From Agelas oroides (lineage: Eukaryota; Porifera; Demospongiae; Agelasida; Agelasidae): a DNA stretch of 64,000 nt. Under the pieces are notes generated by a model. It worked only from the letters and a program-made list of their open reading frames with translations. It had not been told where the DNA came from and did not search any database. Location: positions 5,316,274 through 5,380,273 of the forward strand of contig OX422200.1 in the NCBI GenBank assembly GCA_949130485.1, written 5' to 3'. Position numbers and translations under genes: made by a program. This document shows positions 1-10,545 of this stretch, in pieces; positions within the stretch are counted from its first letter, which is position 1, and the number at the start of each line of letters is the position of its first letter.

Positions 1-969
1 ATTTTTCACTCTGTTGGTTGTTTTGTATAAATGAGATGTGGAAACTAGAAAACAACCACCAGATTTCCATTTTCCATTCCACTGGCTGTTTTGTAAAAAT
101 TGATCAATTGATCTGGAAAGTTAACAGTACAGTCATTACAACATTGGAGACAGATTGGCCACAAGAAGCCACTCTCGGTGTGGTCATCAACAGTTACGTT
201 GCAAACTGGATTCTGAATGTTGGCCAAATTGTACCACTGTCAGAATCACACTGCAGCTTCGTTTTGGATTTTGCAAAAATGTACTTCAGATTTCATTTTT
301 CAGGTGTCTGTAACCTTGAATACTACAACTGCCTTGCAATGTTGAATATCTGTCTGAGAAGAAAATTGGAATGGCCACAAAGTCCACTCACCGTGTACCA
401 TCAGGGGATCTAACATGAAATTTTAAAGAAGGCAAACTCAACTTGAGTCCACAATCAATCAGTTTCTGACTTGTAAGAGTCAATTTCACAGATGGTAGCA
501 CTGTGGACATGAATGGACTTCTGTTTATGATACCAGTACTATGCCGACATAGGTTCTTTGATTCTTTGATTCCAAGATCAAGCACATAAGATACAATGTC
601 AGGCTCCTAGATGTACATGTCAAACAACATGCAGAGTCTAACAACATATTTCTTTCTCTCTGGCACTCATAGGAACTATGGAGACAGGGCAAGGTCCGAG
701 ACCACCATGTAAGCATTTCACAGCTAGCTAATCATGCTCTACTAAGAGCACACAAGAAGAAAGGAAGGGGTGAAGAGTGTGTAACTTCACTGTCTTTTGA
801 AACAGGCAGAACCTCCCACGTGTACTGAAAGTAGAATGTTCATAATAGCATAAGCTTTTCAAAGTATGCTTTGCATGTGCATGTAGAAATAGACTTTTGT
901 AGTACAGGCGAGAGATTCTGCTGTCACTACCACGACTACTGTTCAATCTAAGCTCCCGGTTAAAGTTAA

Positions 970-1282
970 GGTGGCATGCAACCCTGTATTTCCAAGGTTG
1001 ACAACCTGGAGACCAAGCTGATAGACTTCTTTACTTTCATCAACCATGTACAAAATAATAGTCAGTTTACCAACATAAGGGGGAGAGGTGGGGCTAGCAA
1101 TATATGTTTCCATTCGTGAATGAGCCCCTCCCATAGACAAGCTGTGATTTTTCTGAAATATGTATTCTTTTTTTTTTTATTAGCCAAAGCAAGATTGCCC
1201 TAAAGCAAACCTTAACCCTGACACTAGGAGTGACCCTGGTTTATATTGTTGTTAACTTCCACTGAGCACCTTCCATCCCACC
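970..1282. mobile_element. TTAA-flanked MITE, family B
   Basis: A 313-bp element starts GGTGGCATGC and ends with the complementary CCACC. It is bounded on both sides by TTAA (966-969 and 1283-1286). TTAA target duplication is known for piggyBac and Kolobok transposons, so one of these is the likely source. It has no coding capacity. In reverse orientation it is clearly related to the left part of the element at 41933-42505, including the shared GAGGGGCTCATTCACGA block. Confidence 0.7.
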
Positions 1283-1941
1283 TTAACAGCCAGGCATGAG
1301 TTTACTTGCACTTGAAAACCTTCACGCAAACATCAATATGTGTGCAGTTGGATATGAAACAATATAATAAACATAGCACACCTCTAGTTGCTCTTATTTG
1401 CATGGTTAACTCTTATAGCAAATCTCCACCACCAGTTTTTATGCCGCATGAAGAGTTCTGTATACTATGCCTGAAGTATAATAATAGCCTAGCTACACTG
1501 CAGCTACAAAAAGCAGCATCCTGTCTAAGGCACAGATGTATTGAACCTGAAAATGACCCTTTGTCTCAAGTGCTTTCATTTTCTGAAAGGGTAGTGCTAG
1601 TCTACAAATGCTGCTTCATGGGATGAGAAATTAAATCCATGCACCATTAGCGCATGTATTAGCATGTATACTGAACTCACAATCATGATGTCCCCCGTTC
1701 ATTTTCACACACACACACGCAACATTCTCGCACATTCAAATATAAATACAACATGTATGTCCAATTCAGTGGGGAAGTCTAGTGGGGCAGATTATGGGTG
1801 CCGGCGGTGGCGGCGGAGGAGGAGGGGTATAGGTGAGTATCGAACAGCTTCTAATTTCTATTGCTCATAATTACTTTCTTTCTGTTATCAATAGAATTAT
1901 TATGGTCTAATGACATTTAAGAGCCCCCAATAGCAATTTAA

Positions 1942-1972
1942 GGTAGGACAACCTTGGATCACAAACAGTGGC
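1942..1972. mobile_element. Left end of TTAA-type element, family A, truncated
   Basis: The sequence TTAA followed by GGTAGGACAACCTTGGATC matches the left end of the full element at 40956-41910. After about 25 bases it runs directly into a GTGGCATAGCC stretch that resembles the hAT-MITE end seen at 3779. No matching right end was found nearby, so this is a broken copy, probably cut by a second insertion. Confidence 0.5.
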
Positions 1973-3599
1973 ATAGCCGCGTCACAAGATGATGCTAGGG
2001 CACAGCATGGGTTCTGAGAACTACTGCACAAAGCACATGCAGAAGCAACCAGGGGGGTCTGGTGACATGCTCCCCTAGGAAACTTTTGAATTTTAGACCC
2101 TCCCAGCTCTGTCCTGAGGCTATTTCTAGGTGATTGGCATCGTGGTCAGTCTTGAACTGGAAGGTATAGATAGGTCTCTACCAGGACCGCAAACTTGCGA
2201 ACAATGAGGTGAAGAGAGCGCAGGAGTCTGAGCCATACTCTAGATAGCTGCGCTATGATGCTTGGTTTTTGAGTATTTTTAGCACCCAATTTTGCGAAAT
2301 TTGACAGGCACACCTGCACTAGTGAGACACCACACAACTAGCCTCTAGTTGCAGGAGCATGTGCTATGCCAATGGTCACAAATCACCAATCATGTGGCCA
2401 TAGACAGCTAAATGGGCATGGTCAAATTGTATACAAGATTGCCAAAAAGTTTACTCTCTCTACCTGATAATGCGAGCCATGCTGTCAATCCTGAAGGCCG
2501 TGTGACTGAACTTACCTGGGCTGTACATAATTCTAGGTTCACCCCTAGTAGGACATACATGAAGACAGTTTTGAGCATGATGTTCACCCATCCTTGAGCA
2601 CACACCAGACCCAAGGCAGTACACAATATAACACACCTGATGGATGGAGTCTCTTTCAATCTGCAGTCTTGCTGGTATCGTTTTTGTTTTCAATCAAAAA
2701 CTCTGCTGCCGTCATGGCCATTCTCAAGTACACAGAGGGTGTGGCACATTCTGAAGTCAGAGAAAGCTACCTCCAAGCTGCCAGTTAGTCTCACAAGCTG
2801 CACCCCTTACGTGGCTTGCAAGACTAGCTGCCAGTGAGGAAAAACACCTACGAAGTCCTGAAAAAAACAGTTAACCTGCATACAGAGGTACCAACCTTCT
2901 TTACTTGCAACATCAATTTAGGTGCTCTCCATTCTATGGGGCCAAAAGGCTTGATGACTGGTCTTTAGTAAAGTCCCCATATCAAAGGTGAACCTCAATT
3001 GGCCAGATTTGTTAATGCTCCACAGAATGTTTGATGACTTTATGTTTTGATGCTCTATTCCATGTAGAGATGATGTAGTCCATTTGTAATCTGATGAAGG
3101 CATTCTCTGGTTGTCAACTGGGAAATAACATTTTCACCCTTCCTGGCTTCTCTCTAAAAATTTCTCAAGTTCCCTTGACACTTGGATGGGGCAGAGCACT
3201 CTCGGACATGCATAGAAGTATTTCCAATTCATTGGACTTCATAGACAATGGTGGAATTTTATATATTGACTGCAACAATGCAAGATGCCCATCTTTCAGC
3301 TTTCCTTAATTTGAAAACATTGTCACCAAGAATCTCATTGGTCTCAATTTTAATTTGTCCAATGAATCTCTTAGACATAGTGACTATAAACATACCCTAA
3401 GATAACATGATGGATGTTGCAAGCACTAGGCATTTCTTTGAATTGCATCCAACACATTTGTGAGCTCTGTATGTACCCTGCAACAGTGTTGGAAATGGTT
3501 TGGTGTCTAGTTCCACAGTCATTGGGATACCCTTTAGTCCTGCGGGGGGAGTGGCACACAGGGGAAGCAACAAGTAATCAACACCAATATCCGGACCAT

Positions 3600-3761
3600 C
3601 TCACATGAGCAATCCCATTCATTTCCCTCTAAGTACAGCTCTTTCAGTGAAGGTCTTGAGAGTTGAATTATATCTTCGGCAGGAATGATTTGTAGAGAGT
3701 TATGGGACAAGTCCAGTGCTGTAGCACAGCATGAAAGGAGTCCATTTCCAATAGTGTACAT
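3600..3761 (-). pseudogene. LRR and LRRCT exon fragment
   Basis: The minus-strand translation contains one clear leucine-rich repeat (LDLSHNSLQIIP, then LKELYLEGNEW). It runs straight into DCSCEM, the start of a cysteine-rich LRR C-terminal cap. Such caps close the solenoid in extracellular LRR receptors and adhesion proteins. The frame ends soon after in non-coding sequence. Upstream on this strand it is interrupted by the MITE at 3779-4173, and neighbouring LRR-like segments contain stops. I therefore call it a decayed locus or isolated exon. A live gene with exons I failed to join remains possible. Confidence 0.5.
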
Positions 3762-3778
3762 GCTTTGTTAATGCAAGT

Positions 3779-4173
3779 CAGTGGCGTAGCCAGGCTGGGG
3801 CACACTGGGGCACGTGCCCTAGCAAATAGAGGCCGTGCCCCACCAGTGCAGGTAAGCGTGCGAATTATCGGCGCTGATAGTATCGTTGTCGATCGCGAAT
3901 CGGGTATTGAAATCGAATGGCGTAGTATCGCTACATATATCCACAGAATTACGAGTCTCGTACGCTCAGTGCCGTACGCGAGTTTGCCGTAAGTGACTTA
4001 CACTGCACTACCATATGGCCTCAGAACCCGACCTGGGAGGCTGTAAAATTCCAAAACTTTTCTGCGGATGCAACCCCCCCTCTAAATGCTTCTGCACTTC
4101 GCGCAGAAGTTCGTACAAACGTGGTGTGCCCATGCTGTGCCCTAGCATCTGCGATGTCCTGGCTACGCCACTG
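3779..4173. mobile_element. hAT-type MITE with 8-bp target duplication
   Basis: The 395-bp element begins CAGTGGCGTAGCCAGG and ends CCTGGCTACGCCACTG, a perfect 16-bp terminal inverted repeat. It is flanked on both sides by the direct repeat ATGCAAGT (3771-3778 and 4174-4181). Eight-base target duplications and CAGTGGCG-type ends are typical of the hAT superfamily. There is no transposase frame, so it is non-autonomous. The perfect repeats and duplication suggest a fairly young insertion, here into the LRR locus. Confidence 0.88.
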
Positions 4174-4189
4174 ATGCAAGTGTACAACT

Positions 4190-4256
4190 TAGTTTACAAG
4201 TTTGTAGATGGACTCTTACAGTGAAATAATAGAGAGTCTATCTACAAACTTGTAAA
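4190..4256. repeat. Short inverted repeat (hairpin)
   Basis: TTTACAAGTTTGTAGATGGACTCT is followed after about 16 bases by its near-complement, ending ACAAACTTGTAAA. It lies just right of the hAT MITE. The adjoining 4280-4325 sequence is an inverted copy of 3721-3765 in the LRR exon, so this is part of a local inverted duplication rather than a separate transposon. Confidence 0.6.
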
Positions 4257-4426
4257 CAAGGGTACAACCCTTGCATTTGCAAAGCTTGTACACTCTTGTA
4301 AATGGACTCCTTTCATGCTGTGTAAGATGTGGAAGCTCTTGGCTGACCTTCCTTCAGGCCATTTCTTACATCAGACAAAAACACAAATGCTCAGTTTGGA
4401 GCAACTCTGTAATTAAAAGGTGTTGT

Positions 4427-4752
4427 TTACCACTCCTTAGAAAGAAGCCACCCTAATATCCCTTTATGTGGTAGCTTCCACAGAAAGTTATCATGGATGT
4501 AAATGCTTCTAATAAGTTGAAACAACTTGCCTTGAAATAGACTGAAGGCTACTGGAACTGTACAACTGCTAAGGTGAATGTGAACAGTGATGGATATAAG
4601 TGAGTTTGGAATGAAACCAATCTCAAGGAATGCAAATTTAGAAACAATTAGATCTGTTGTGTTATGAAGAAGACCCTGAGCCAAATCCATGAAACGAACT
4701 TCACCCAGAGACAGTGCTTTTAGTTCTAATCCATCATATGTAAAATTCTGCT
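4427..4752 (-). pseudogene. Degenerate LRR exon
   Basis: The minus-strand frame opens right after a good acceptor (TTGTAG at about 4753-4758), itself preceded by a very long polypyrimidine tract. The peptide has loose LRR spacing (LKALSL, FIPNSLISI, IRSIYI..NFLWKLP). It looks like an LRR exon from the same locus as 3600-3761. The frame ends in a stop at 4427 without a clear donor. The next segments downstream (2900-3400) hold only short LRR-like pieces interrupted by stops. No signal peptide or transmembrane exon was found, so I treat the locus as broken, with low certainty. Confidence 0.4.
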
Positions 4753-4754
4753 CT

Positions 4755-4986
4755 ACAAGGGAAGAGAGAAAGAAAAGAAGAGAGGAGAAGAAGGGAGGGG
4801 AAATGAAGGTTGGGGGGAAGAGGGGAGATGGGGGAGGGAGGGCATCAAACAAAGGGAAGAAGGGGGAGGTGGAAAAAGAGAGGGAGGAAGGAGGAAGAAA
4901 TGGAGGGAGAAAGGAAGGAAGGGAGGGAGGGAGGAAAGAGAGAAGAAAGAGGGAGTTGAAGGGAGGAAGAAGGCAGAGGAGAGGAG
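4755..4986. repeat. Polypurine (GGA/GAA) low-complexity tract
   Basis: About 230 bases are almost purely A and G on the plus strand, hence polypyrimidine on the minus strand. It lies immediately upstream of the LRR-like exon acceptor. It produces long serine-, leucine- and proline-rich open frames that are not proteins. Confidence 0.9.
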
Positions 4987-6487
4987 ATACAATAGAAAAC
5001 TGGACAGAAATCACTTCACTAGTCCACACTTCTTGTGGAGGCGATCAAGCCTTCCCATCCCCAGTAGCCTCATTAATAGTAAACTGGGTGGAGGTAGTTT
5101 CATAACAATCAAACCCCGTCATGCAAGTCACGCCCCTTTACTGCAGTATCAGTTTGCAACTATGTACACTGAATATTTCTGTAGCCCAAGGAATCAACTT
5201 AAGATCACCAAATCCTCTCCTCTTCCTATGCTTTCATGCCATTGTATTAAGTGATGAGAACTGTGAGGGGTATTGGAAACTCTGCCAGCGAATTTCCCCG
5301 TTATCACAACTTTCAAGTACAGTGAACTTTGTTGCCATGGAAAGAGTAGGTGGTATGCCTGAGGCATGAGTATCACTTAACTGGAGGTAGATCATTGGTC
5401 GGAACTCTGCCAGTGGATTTCATGGTCAGAAATGATGCACTGGCAAGCAGACATACCGTAATTAACGCAATTACATGAAATTATCAATTATCTGTCATAC
5501 TGTATTTATGTAACAGAGAAACTTACTGTCGATCATTGTTTCTGGAGTTACACACGGCCTCGATACAGCTGCAGCACTGCAACCGTTCGAAGATCGCGGT
5601 CGTGCACATGCGCACCATGCCAAAATCTGTACTTGAACTCCGCTGAAGCTTATTTTCATCATCTTTTGCAAATTTTAGACAAATTTTTATGGTTACAACT
5701 AGGTATATTTTGGGTAGAATCGTCATAAATAAGACATTAGAACCTTGATGTAAAAACAAAGACTGGTAGGCACAGTATGGGCTGGTAAAAATGACAAATA
5801 TGATAAAAGTGAGTGTTGGCTAGTACAGTAATTAGGCTAGTTATTCGCTAAAGGAAGTCTGAGATATTTTTTCTCGCTTTTTGTGATCTTTGCAGCAGTT
5901 GTCATGCCTTGTATTCCAGTTCCAGGGGCTTGATTTGTGAGGAGCTCGATGAAACTGAGTAGAACCAGTAGTTCTCCTAGTAAAAGAATTAGTATACGGA
6001 TTAGTATACGTATAAGATTACGTACCGTCGAGATTATTGAACCGGAAATGTCCCCCTCTTTTTCGCCATGTCCCCAGTTAAAGCATCTGTATCACGCACA
6101 AACTTCAGTTTGAGGAAACTGGGTGTTCTGGGGGTTAGACTAATGTAAAACAGCATCTGTGATGAAGTTATACGGCTTTTGCTTAGGTATTGCATAGACC
6201 TTATTCAGGGGGGGTGGCTTCAAGGTTAGCAACCAAATGATTCAAATCTCAAATATGAAAGTTATCAGCCTTATGGTTGATTTTAAACAAATTGTCAAAC
6301 TTCGGCATTTAAGTATTGAGTTCTATGATGAGTGGCAAAAAGGCCAACCCTACATAGAGAGTCTACCGGCTCTCTGATTACAAGAAGAACACCCACTGAT
6401 GCAGTATTTTGTCACACGACACATTTCATTGCTGCGAATTAACTGTCTTAAAAACGACAGCAGAGAGCCAAGACATATTTCTGCTAG

Positions 6488-6566
6488 CCTCATTCCCAGG
6501 CCACTCCCAGATTACATTTCACAGCTGCAGCTGTGAGCTAAAATCTGGGAGTGGCCTGGGAACAGG
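6488..6566. mobile_element. Palindromic mini-MITE (TTCCCAGGCC ends)
   Basis: TTCCCAGGCCACTCCCAGATT reads forward, then a short loop with CAGCTGCAGCTG, then the exact complement AATCTGGGAGTGGCCTGGGAA. At under 80 bp it is almost all stem. Related ends recur at 7718, 21413 and 54595, so it belongs to a dispersed family. Confidence 0.75.
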
Positions 6567-7717
6567 ACTGTATATTTTTTCAACTGCAGGAGCTATAGAA
6601 ATACTTCAGCTATAGTTCTCGTAGAGTGTGCGCACTTCACAACAGGCATATCAAAAGTGCATTATTTGAAACTGGTTGCATCATTCAACTAGCACGATCT
6701 CCTATCTGGTGTATAGTGAAGCCATCCCCACCCTACCAGGCCTGTATACCTATGGGTAGGCAAGTAATGAGGTTGGCCTCAAGCACACAGGGTGGAGGGG
6801 GGGAAGGGAGGTAAGTCTTCAGTTATATAAGCGAGGCTTGATACTACAGTGGGTCAAGCCTGTAGTGTTTGTACAACTGGTGTTCTGGCTCAATGCCACG
6901 CAAAGGAGGAGCAGTGCAAAGTCTGAACTATGAGTAGCACTAATCACTAGTACATCATTGTACTAATGTGCTACTCAATAGGAGACACAAACAATCAGTA
7001 AAGAGGATATAGAGACAACTCTTGTGTGCTCATGGCACAGTTGCAGTTGACACAATCAAGGGTAGTGTACCTTTCAGAGATGTGGTGGTTCGATCTGATG
7101 ACAGACCTCAATATCAAAGCAAGCATAAACGTTCCTCTGTCTTCATGCTGGAATTTGTGAAAAAGGAAATTGTTTAACAGAATCTAATAATTGGCTGTGG
7201 TGGAGGTGACCAAGTGACACAGCAACTGGAGGTGTGTCTGTGTGGAGTTTACACATGGATTTACAAAAATCGGAGTAAGCACTTTCATGATGGGTAATGG
7301 TAGGTTATCTACATAGAATGGCAGCGATACGTACTTTTATATTCCCCACAATACTTCTGCAGATTTATGCAATGCCTCTGAATGGACTGAGTTGACAGCT
7401 CTACTTGAAAGCAAATTGTGAGCCACATCATAGTACATCAACAAACCAGATCATACTGATGTGACTAAATCCCTACCATGCAGATGAATGTTGTCAGGGT
7501 AGTAACAGAACTGAAGATAAGAATGATGAATAGTTCTTTGTGTATAATAAGGTACATGTATATGAACACAAATGTCACGGTATGTATGCTGTGTTTTTAG
7601 CTAGAAACTACACTGGACTGAGTTGACAGCTCCACTTGAAAGCAACTTTGAGCCGGCAATTTTTAATTCATACGTACATCAACAGGTCAGATACTGACGT
7701 GACTGAATACTCTCCTT

Positions 7718-7812
7718 GTTCCCAGGCCTTCACTACCGTCCAGTTTATGTTCGCTTACAAATTGCAAGTGATTATAAACTGGAGCTGAGACGAGCCTGGA
7801 AACGAGGCTAAC
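7718..7812. mobile_element. MITE, TTCCCAGGCC family
   Basis: It begins TTGTTCCCAGGCC and ends GGAAACGAGGCTA, with internal complementary CCAGTTTAT and ATAAACTGG blocks. It sits inside the second copy of a local duplication whose first copy (7388-7530) lacks it, which marks it as an insertion after the duplication. Confidence 0.6.
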
Positions 7813-8296
7813 TAATTGCAAAATCTTTGCAGTGGCCCTGCCATGCAGATGAAGTTGTCACTGTAACAAGGTGGACAAAGAGGATGACTACATCTGCACA
7901 CTTGTGTTGCCGTATAAATACATGGTGTGTACACTGTGCTTCTATTGGGATATATCCATGTACCCTTACCAAGTGGCTTTTATTTACGTTAGTGCAGTTG
8001 AAACACAGCAACTGTTGCTGTTTAGTTTGCTCACATAGCTAACCAAGTACGTTAGTTTTGTAGCATCATTGGTATCTCTCTATGCAATTTGGGAAGAGGG
8101 GGGATGTTAGGCTTAGAATGCAGACAGATAGAAAAGGTACGTCAAGAAGATATCACAAAAATAGCTACCAAAGGAACAGATAGTTATTCAGTTCTGAGCA
8201 ACCACTGTCCAGATTTGAGCATTCTTACTAGTGGGGAAAATAAGCGTCTAATCATTGAGCGAGTATGCATCTGTAGTCATAGTATACAAGCACATT

Positions 8297-9961
8297 TCAC
8301 ATACAACCAACTTCTGTTTTGGCACTGTTCATCACTGAATGTCTCCATTGTTCAAGGTTAGCTACCATAGTGTGCAGTTTATCTGTGTTAGAGGCAGACA
8401 GGTCTTGTGTTTCACTGTGGTCAGTGAGAAGGTTATACAGATGTGTCCTAGATATACTACCATTACTGTAAGCAACAAATGCTTTGTGATGATTGTCAAC
8501 TAAAGCCATGTTGTAATTTCCATTAAAGTGTCCCCGGGTGTTGAACGCCCAGGCTATTGGTTTGTGTCTCCGCTCACTCTTTCCAAGTATGACTGGCAGA
8601 ATTGAAATGCCATCTATTATACGATCTTGAGGTAAACTGGTGCCCAAAATGTCACAAACTGTTGGAAGGAAGTCACTTGTCACAACAGGATAAGCTGAGA
8701 TGTGATTGTGTTTGATAACTTGTGGCCATTCAATAATTCCAGGAACTCGTATTCCACCCTCATACAAACTTCCTTTCTGTCCTCTCAGTCCTGCTGTTCT
8801 TCCTGGGGTTTTACGCTTTGGTCCGTTGTCACTAACAAACCACAGCATGGTGTTACTGCTAACATCAAATTGACTGAGGAGCTCCCTAATTCTCCCAACA
8901 GCCCTATCCATTGCTGTAAGAGATCCATAATAATCAACTTCGTCTGCTGTGTGCCCTCTGTCAGTGTATAGTTTAATATAAGGGGGCACTGCCACATATC
9001 TGATATGAACAGCATGGAATGCAATGTATGCAAAGAACGGACGACCAGTCACAACAGTGTCCTTCAGAAACTGGGCAAATTCATTGACTATAAATTCTGA
9101 GTCATCACCAATTATTGGTCTGTCCTCTGTTATCAAGGCGTCTGGTTTGCCTTCCACTCCTGCATAGTAATTTCCACAGGATGGTGGTGGCCTGTCTGTG
9201 TAATGACCCAGGCGACAAAGAGAAGCATTGAAACAGCGACAGTTAGGATTTGCAGTTGGGACTTTGTGCTTGGTAACTTTCCACACGTCAAAGCCATGCT
9301 GGCCAGGATGAGAGGTGGGCCACTTTGGATGACCACCCTTCACTGGCTTCAGGTCACCAAGATGCCACTTGCCAAAGGTGGCTGTGTGATAGCCATGGTC
9401 TCTGAGGATCTCTGCAACTGTGACTTCTGATGTTGGCAGAGGCATAAGTATTGAACACTCAAGATCTTCTTCTGGTTTACAGATACGACCACGTGTATTA
9501 GCAGTCCATATACAGTACCTATTGTGGTTTCTTCCAGTGAGGAGGGTGCCTCGTGTTGGTGAGCAGACTGGTGCACCACTGTAAAAGTGGGTGAACTGGA
9601 TGCTGTGTGGGCCAGATGCCATGGCATCCAAGGTGGGTGTTTCAGCTGGACCTCCATTGTAACCCACATCACCATACCCCAGGTCATCAGCCAGTACAAA
9701 GACAATGTTGGGAAGGTTGCTGCTTGTGCGCACTAAAAGGGAGATGATAGTAAGACATCTACAATGATATTAGTATGAATAATAAAAAGTTTTGATCTCA
9801 GACTCACATTGCGGTAGATGCAAGTCCCCTCCACCATTTCTCTGAAGCAAATACACTCCTGTGCTTGGCACAAACTTTGCTGATACAATGAGCAGAGCTA
9901 GAATGCATAGTGGTAGGCATGCACTCTTACAGATGTACCTCATCCTCTTTAGTAGCCTCAT
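8297..9961 (-). CDS. Sulfatase 1 (GALNS/arylsulfatase type), two exons
   Basis: This is a type I sulfatase, an enzyme removing sulfate esters, probably from glycosaminoglycan sugars in the secretory or endolysosomal route. Exon 1 is 9808-9961 (donor GTGAGT) and exon 2 is 8297-9732 (acceptor TTTTAG). Phases fit, giving 529 residues, near the family norm of 500-530. Residues 11-30 are a hydrophobic signal or anchor segment. The core starts NIVFVLADDLGYGD (metal-binding aspartates). The CSPTRGTLLTG signature follows, with Cys108 the expected formylglycine. Then come GKWHLG, FVSDNG and GQKGSLYEGG, so all key motifs are present. The exact substrate cannot be read from sequence; CSPTR followed by LLTGR is nearest to N-acetylgalactosamine-6-sulfatase-like enzymes. 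The neighbour at 10546-12438 is a tandem paralogue. A GTG start at 9733 was rejected because exon 1 supplies the true N-terminus. Confidence 0.92.
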
Positions 9962-10545
9962 GTTTATACTTCAGGCAGAAGCTAAACACCATCATTCTAA
10001 AGTTAGCAACAGAGGAATGCACACAGGCATGTAGGATAGATGGCTGCCGCCTTGGTACTAGGCAACATACATTATAACACTTCCAACTTACCTGACGGGA
10101 TTCCCTGTTACGAGGAGTAAGCCACAGGATAGTGTTATTCTACTCTCCATGCCCACAAGAAAGCAGTATGGCTTCTACAACTGCACTTTGTACTAATCAG
10201 CACTCACCATCTGGTGAGATGTTGGCTTATTGATAGCCATCACCATAGAAACAGGTTCCTTTCTGGACCCATGGAAGGTATGTAGGCTCCAATGCTTTGT
10301 AGCTAGCTAGTATCTGAGAGAGAAAAAATCTAGCTAAGCATGCATCCTTGCACCAATACTAGCTAGGCTGGTATACAATTCCCAAGATACATAGGTATGA
10401 TACAATAGCGTAGAGACTTTATGTATTTTTGTGTGCAAAGAAAAAATTTTGAGAGTCAGGGCATATCAATGCTAATCTATATAGGTTTTGATTGCATGCT
10501 TGGTAATAGACAAGTGAACAAACACAATGCTTCATTTAAGCATAA
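9962..10545. other. Spacer between the two sulfatase genes
   Basis: About 580 bases between the start of sulfatase 1 and the stop of sulfatase 2. It must hold the promoter and 5' UTR of sulfatase 1 and the 3' end of sulfatase 2. I see no other gene or convincing core promoter motif. Confidence 0.6.

Larger units (their letters stand above)
1..2900. other. No supportable gene; repeat-rich stretch
   Basis: I find no open frame with recognisable domains or convincing splice structure on either strand. The short open frames here have no motif I can name. The stretch does contain a TTAA-flanked inverted-repeat element (970-1282) and the left end of a related family at 1942. It also has a short CA-rich run near 1709 and a GGCGG-rich patch near 1800-1825. 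Weakly LRR-like minus-strand translation near 390-590 is not enough to call an exon, though the LRR locus to the right is read towards here. Confidence 0.6.
5030..8296. other. Gene-free stretch with MITEs and local duplications
   Basis: No coding exon could be supported. The stretch contains a compact palindromic MITE at 6488-6566 and a second related one at 7718-7812. It also has a diverged tandem duplication of about 180 bases, 7388-7530 against 7619-7880. The region 5980-6060 has GTATACG-type short repeats. A possible tiny first exon on the minus strand near 5525-5760, ending at a GTAAGT, cannot be tied to any gene. Confidence 0.55.

Noticed and set aside
18..413. 131-codon plus-strand frame at the window start
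   Set aside because: No domain, no signal peptide, no splice context, and repeated phrases (TGGCTGTTTTGTA) suggest repeat DNA.
4427..5029. Serine/leucine/proline-rich 200-residue minus-strand protein
   Set aside because: The N-terminal half is translation of the polypyrimidine tract. Only the part after the acceptor at 4752 has LRR-like character.
9133..9705. Open frames overlapping the sulfatases in other frames (also 11386-11969)
   Set aside because: They are shadows of the conserved sulfatase coding sequence. They recur in both paralogues only because the DNA is conserved.
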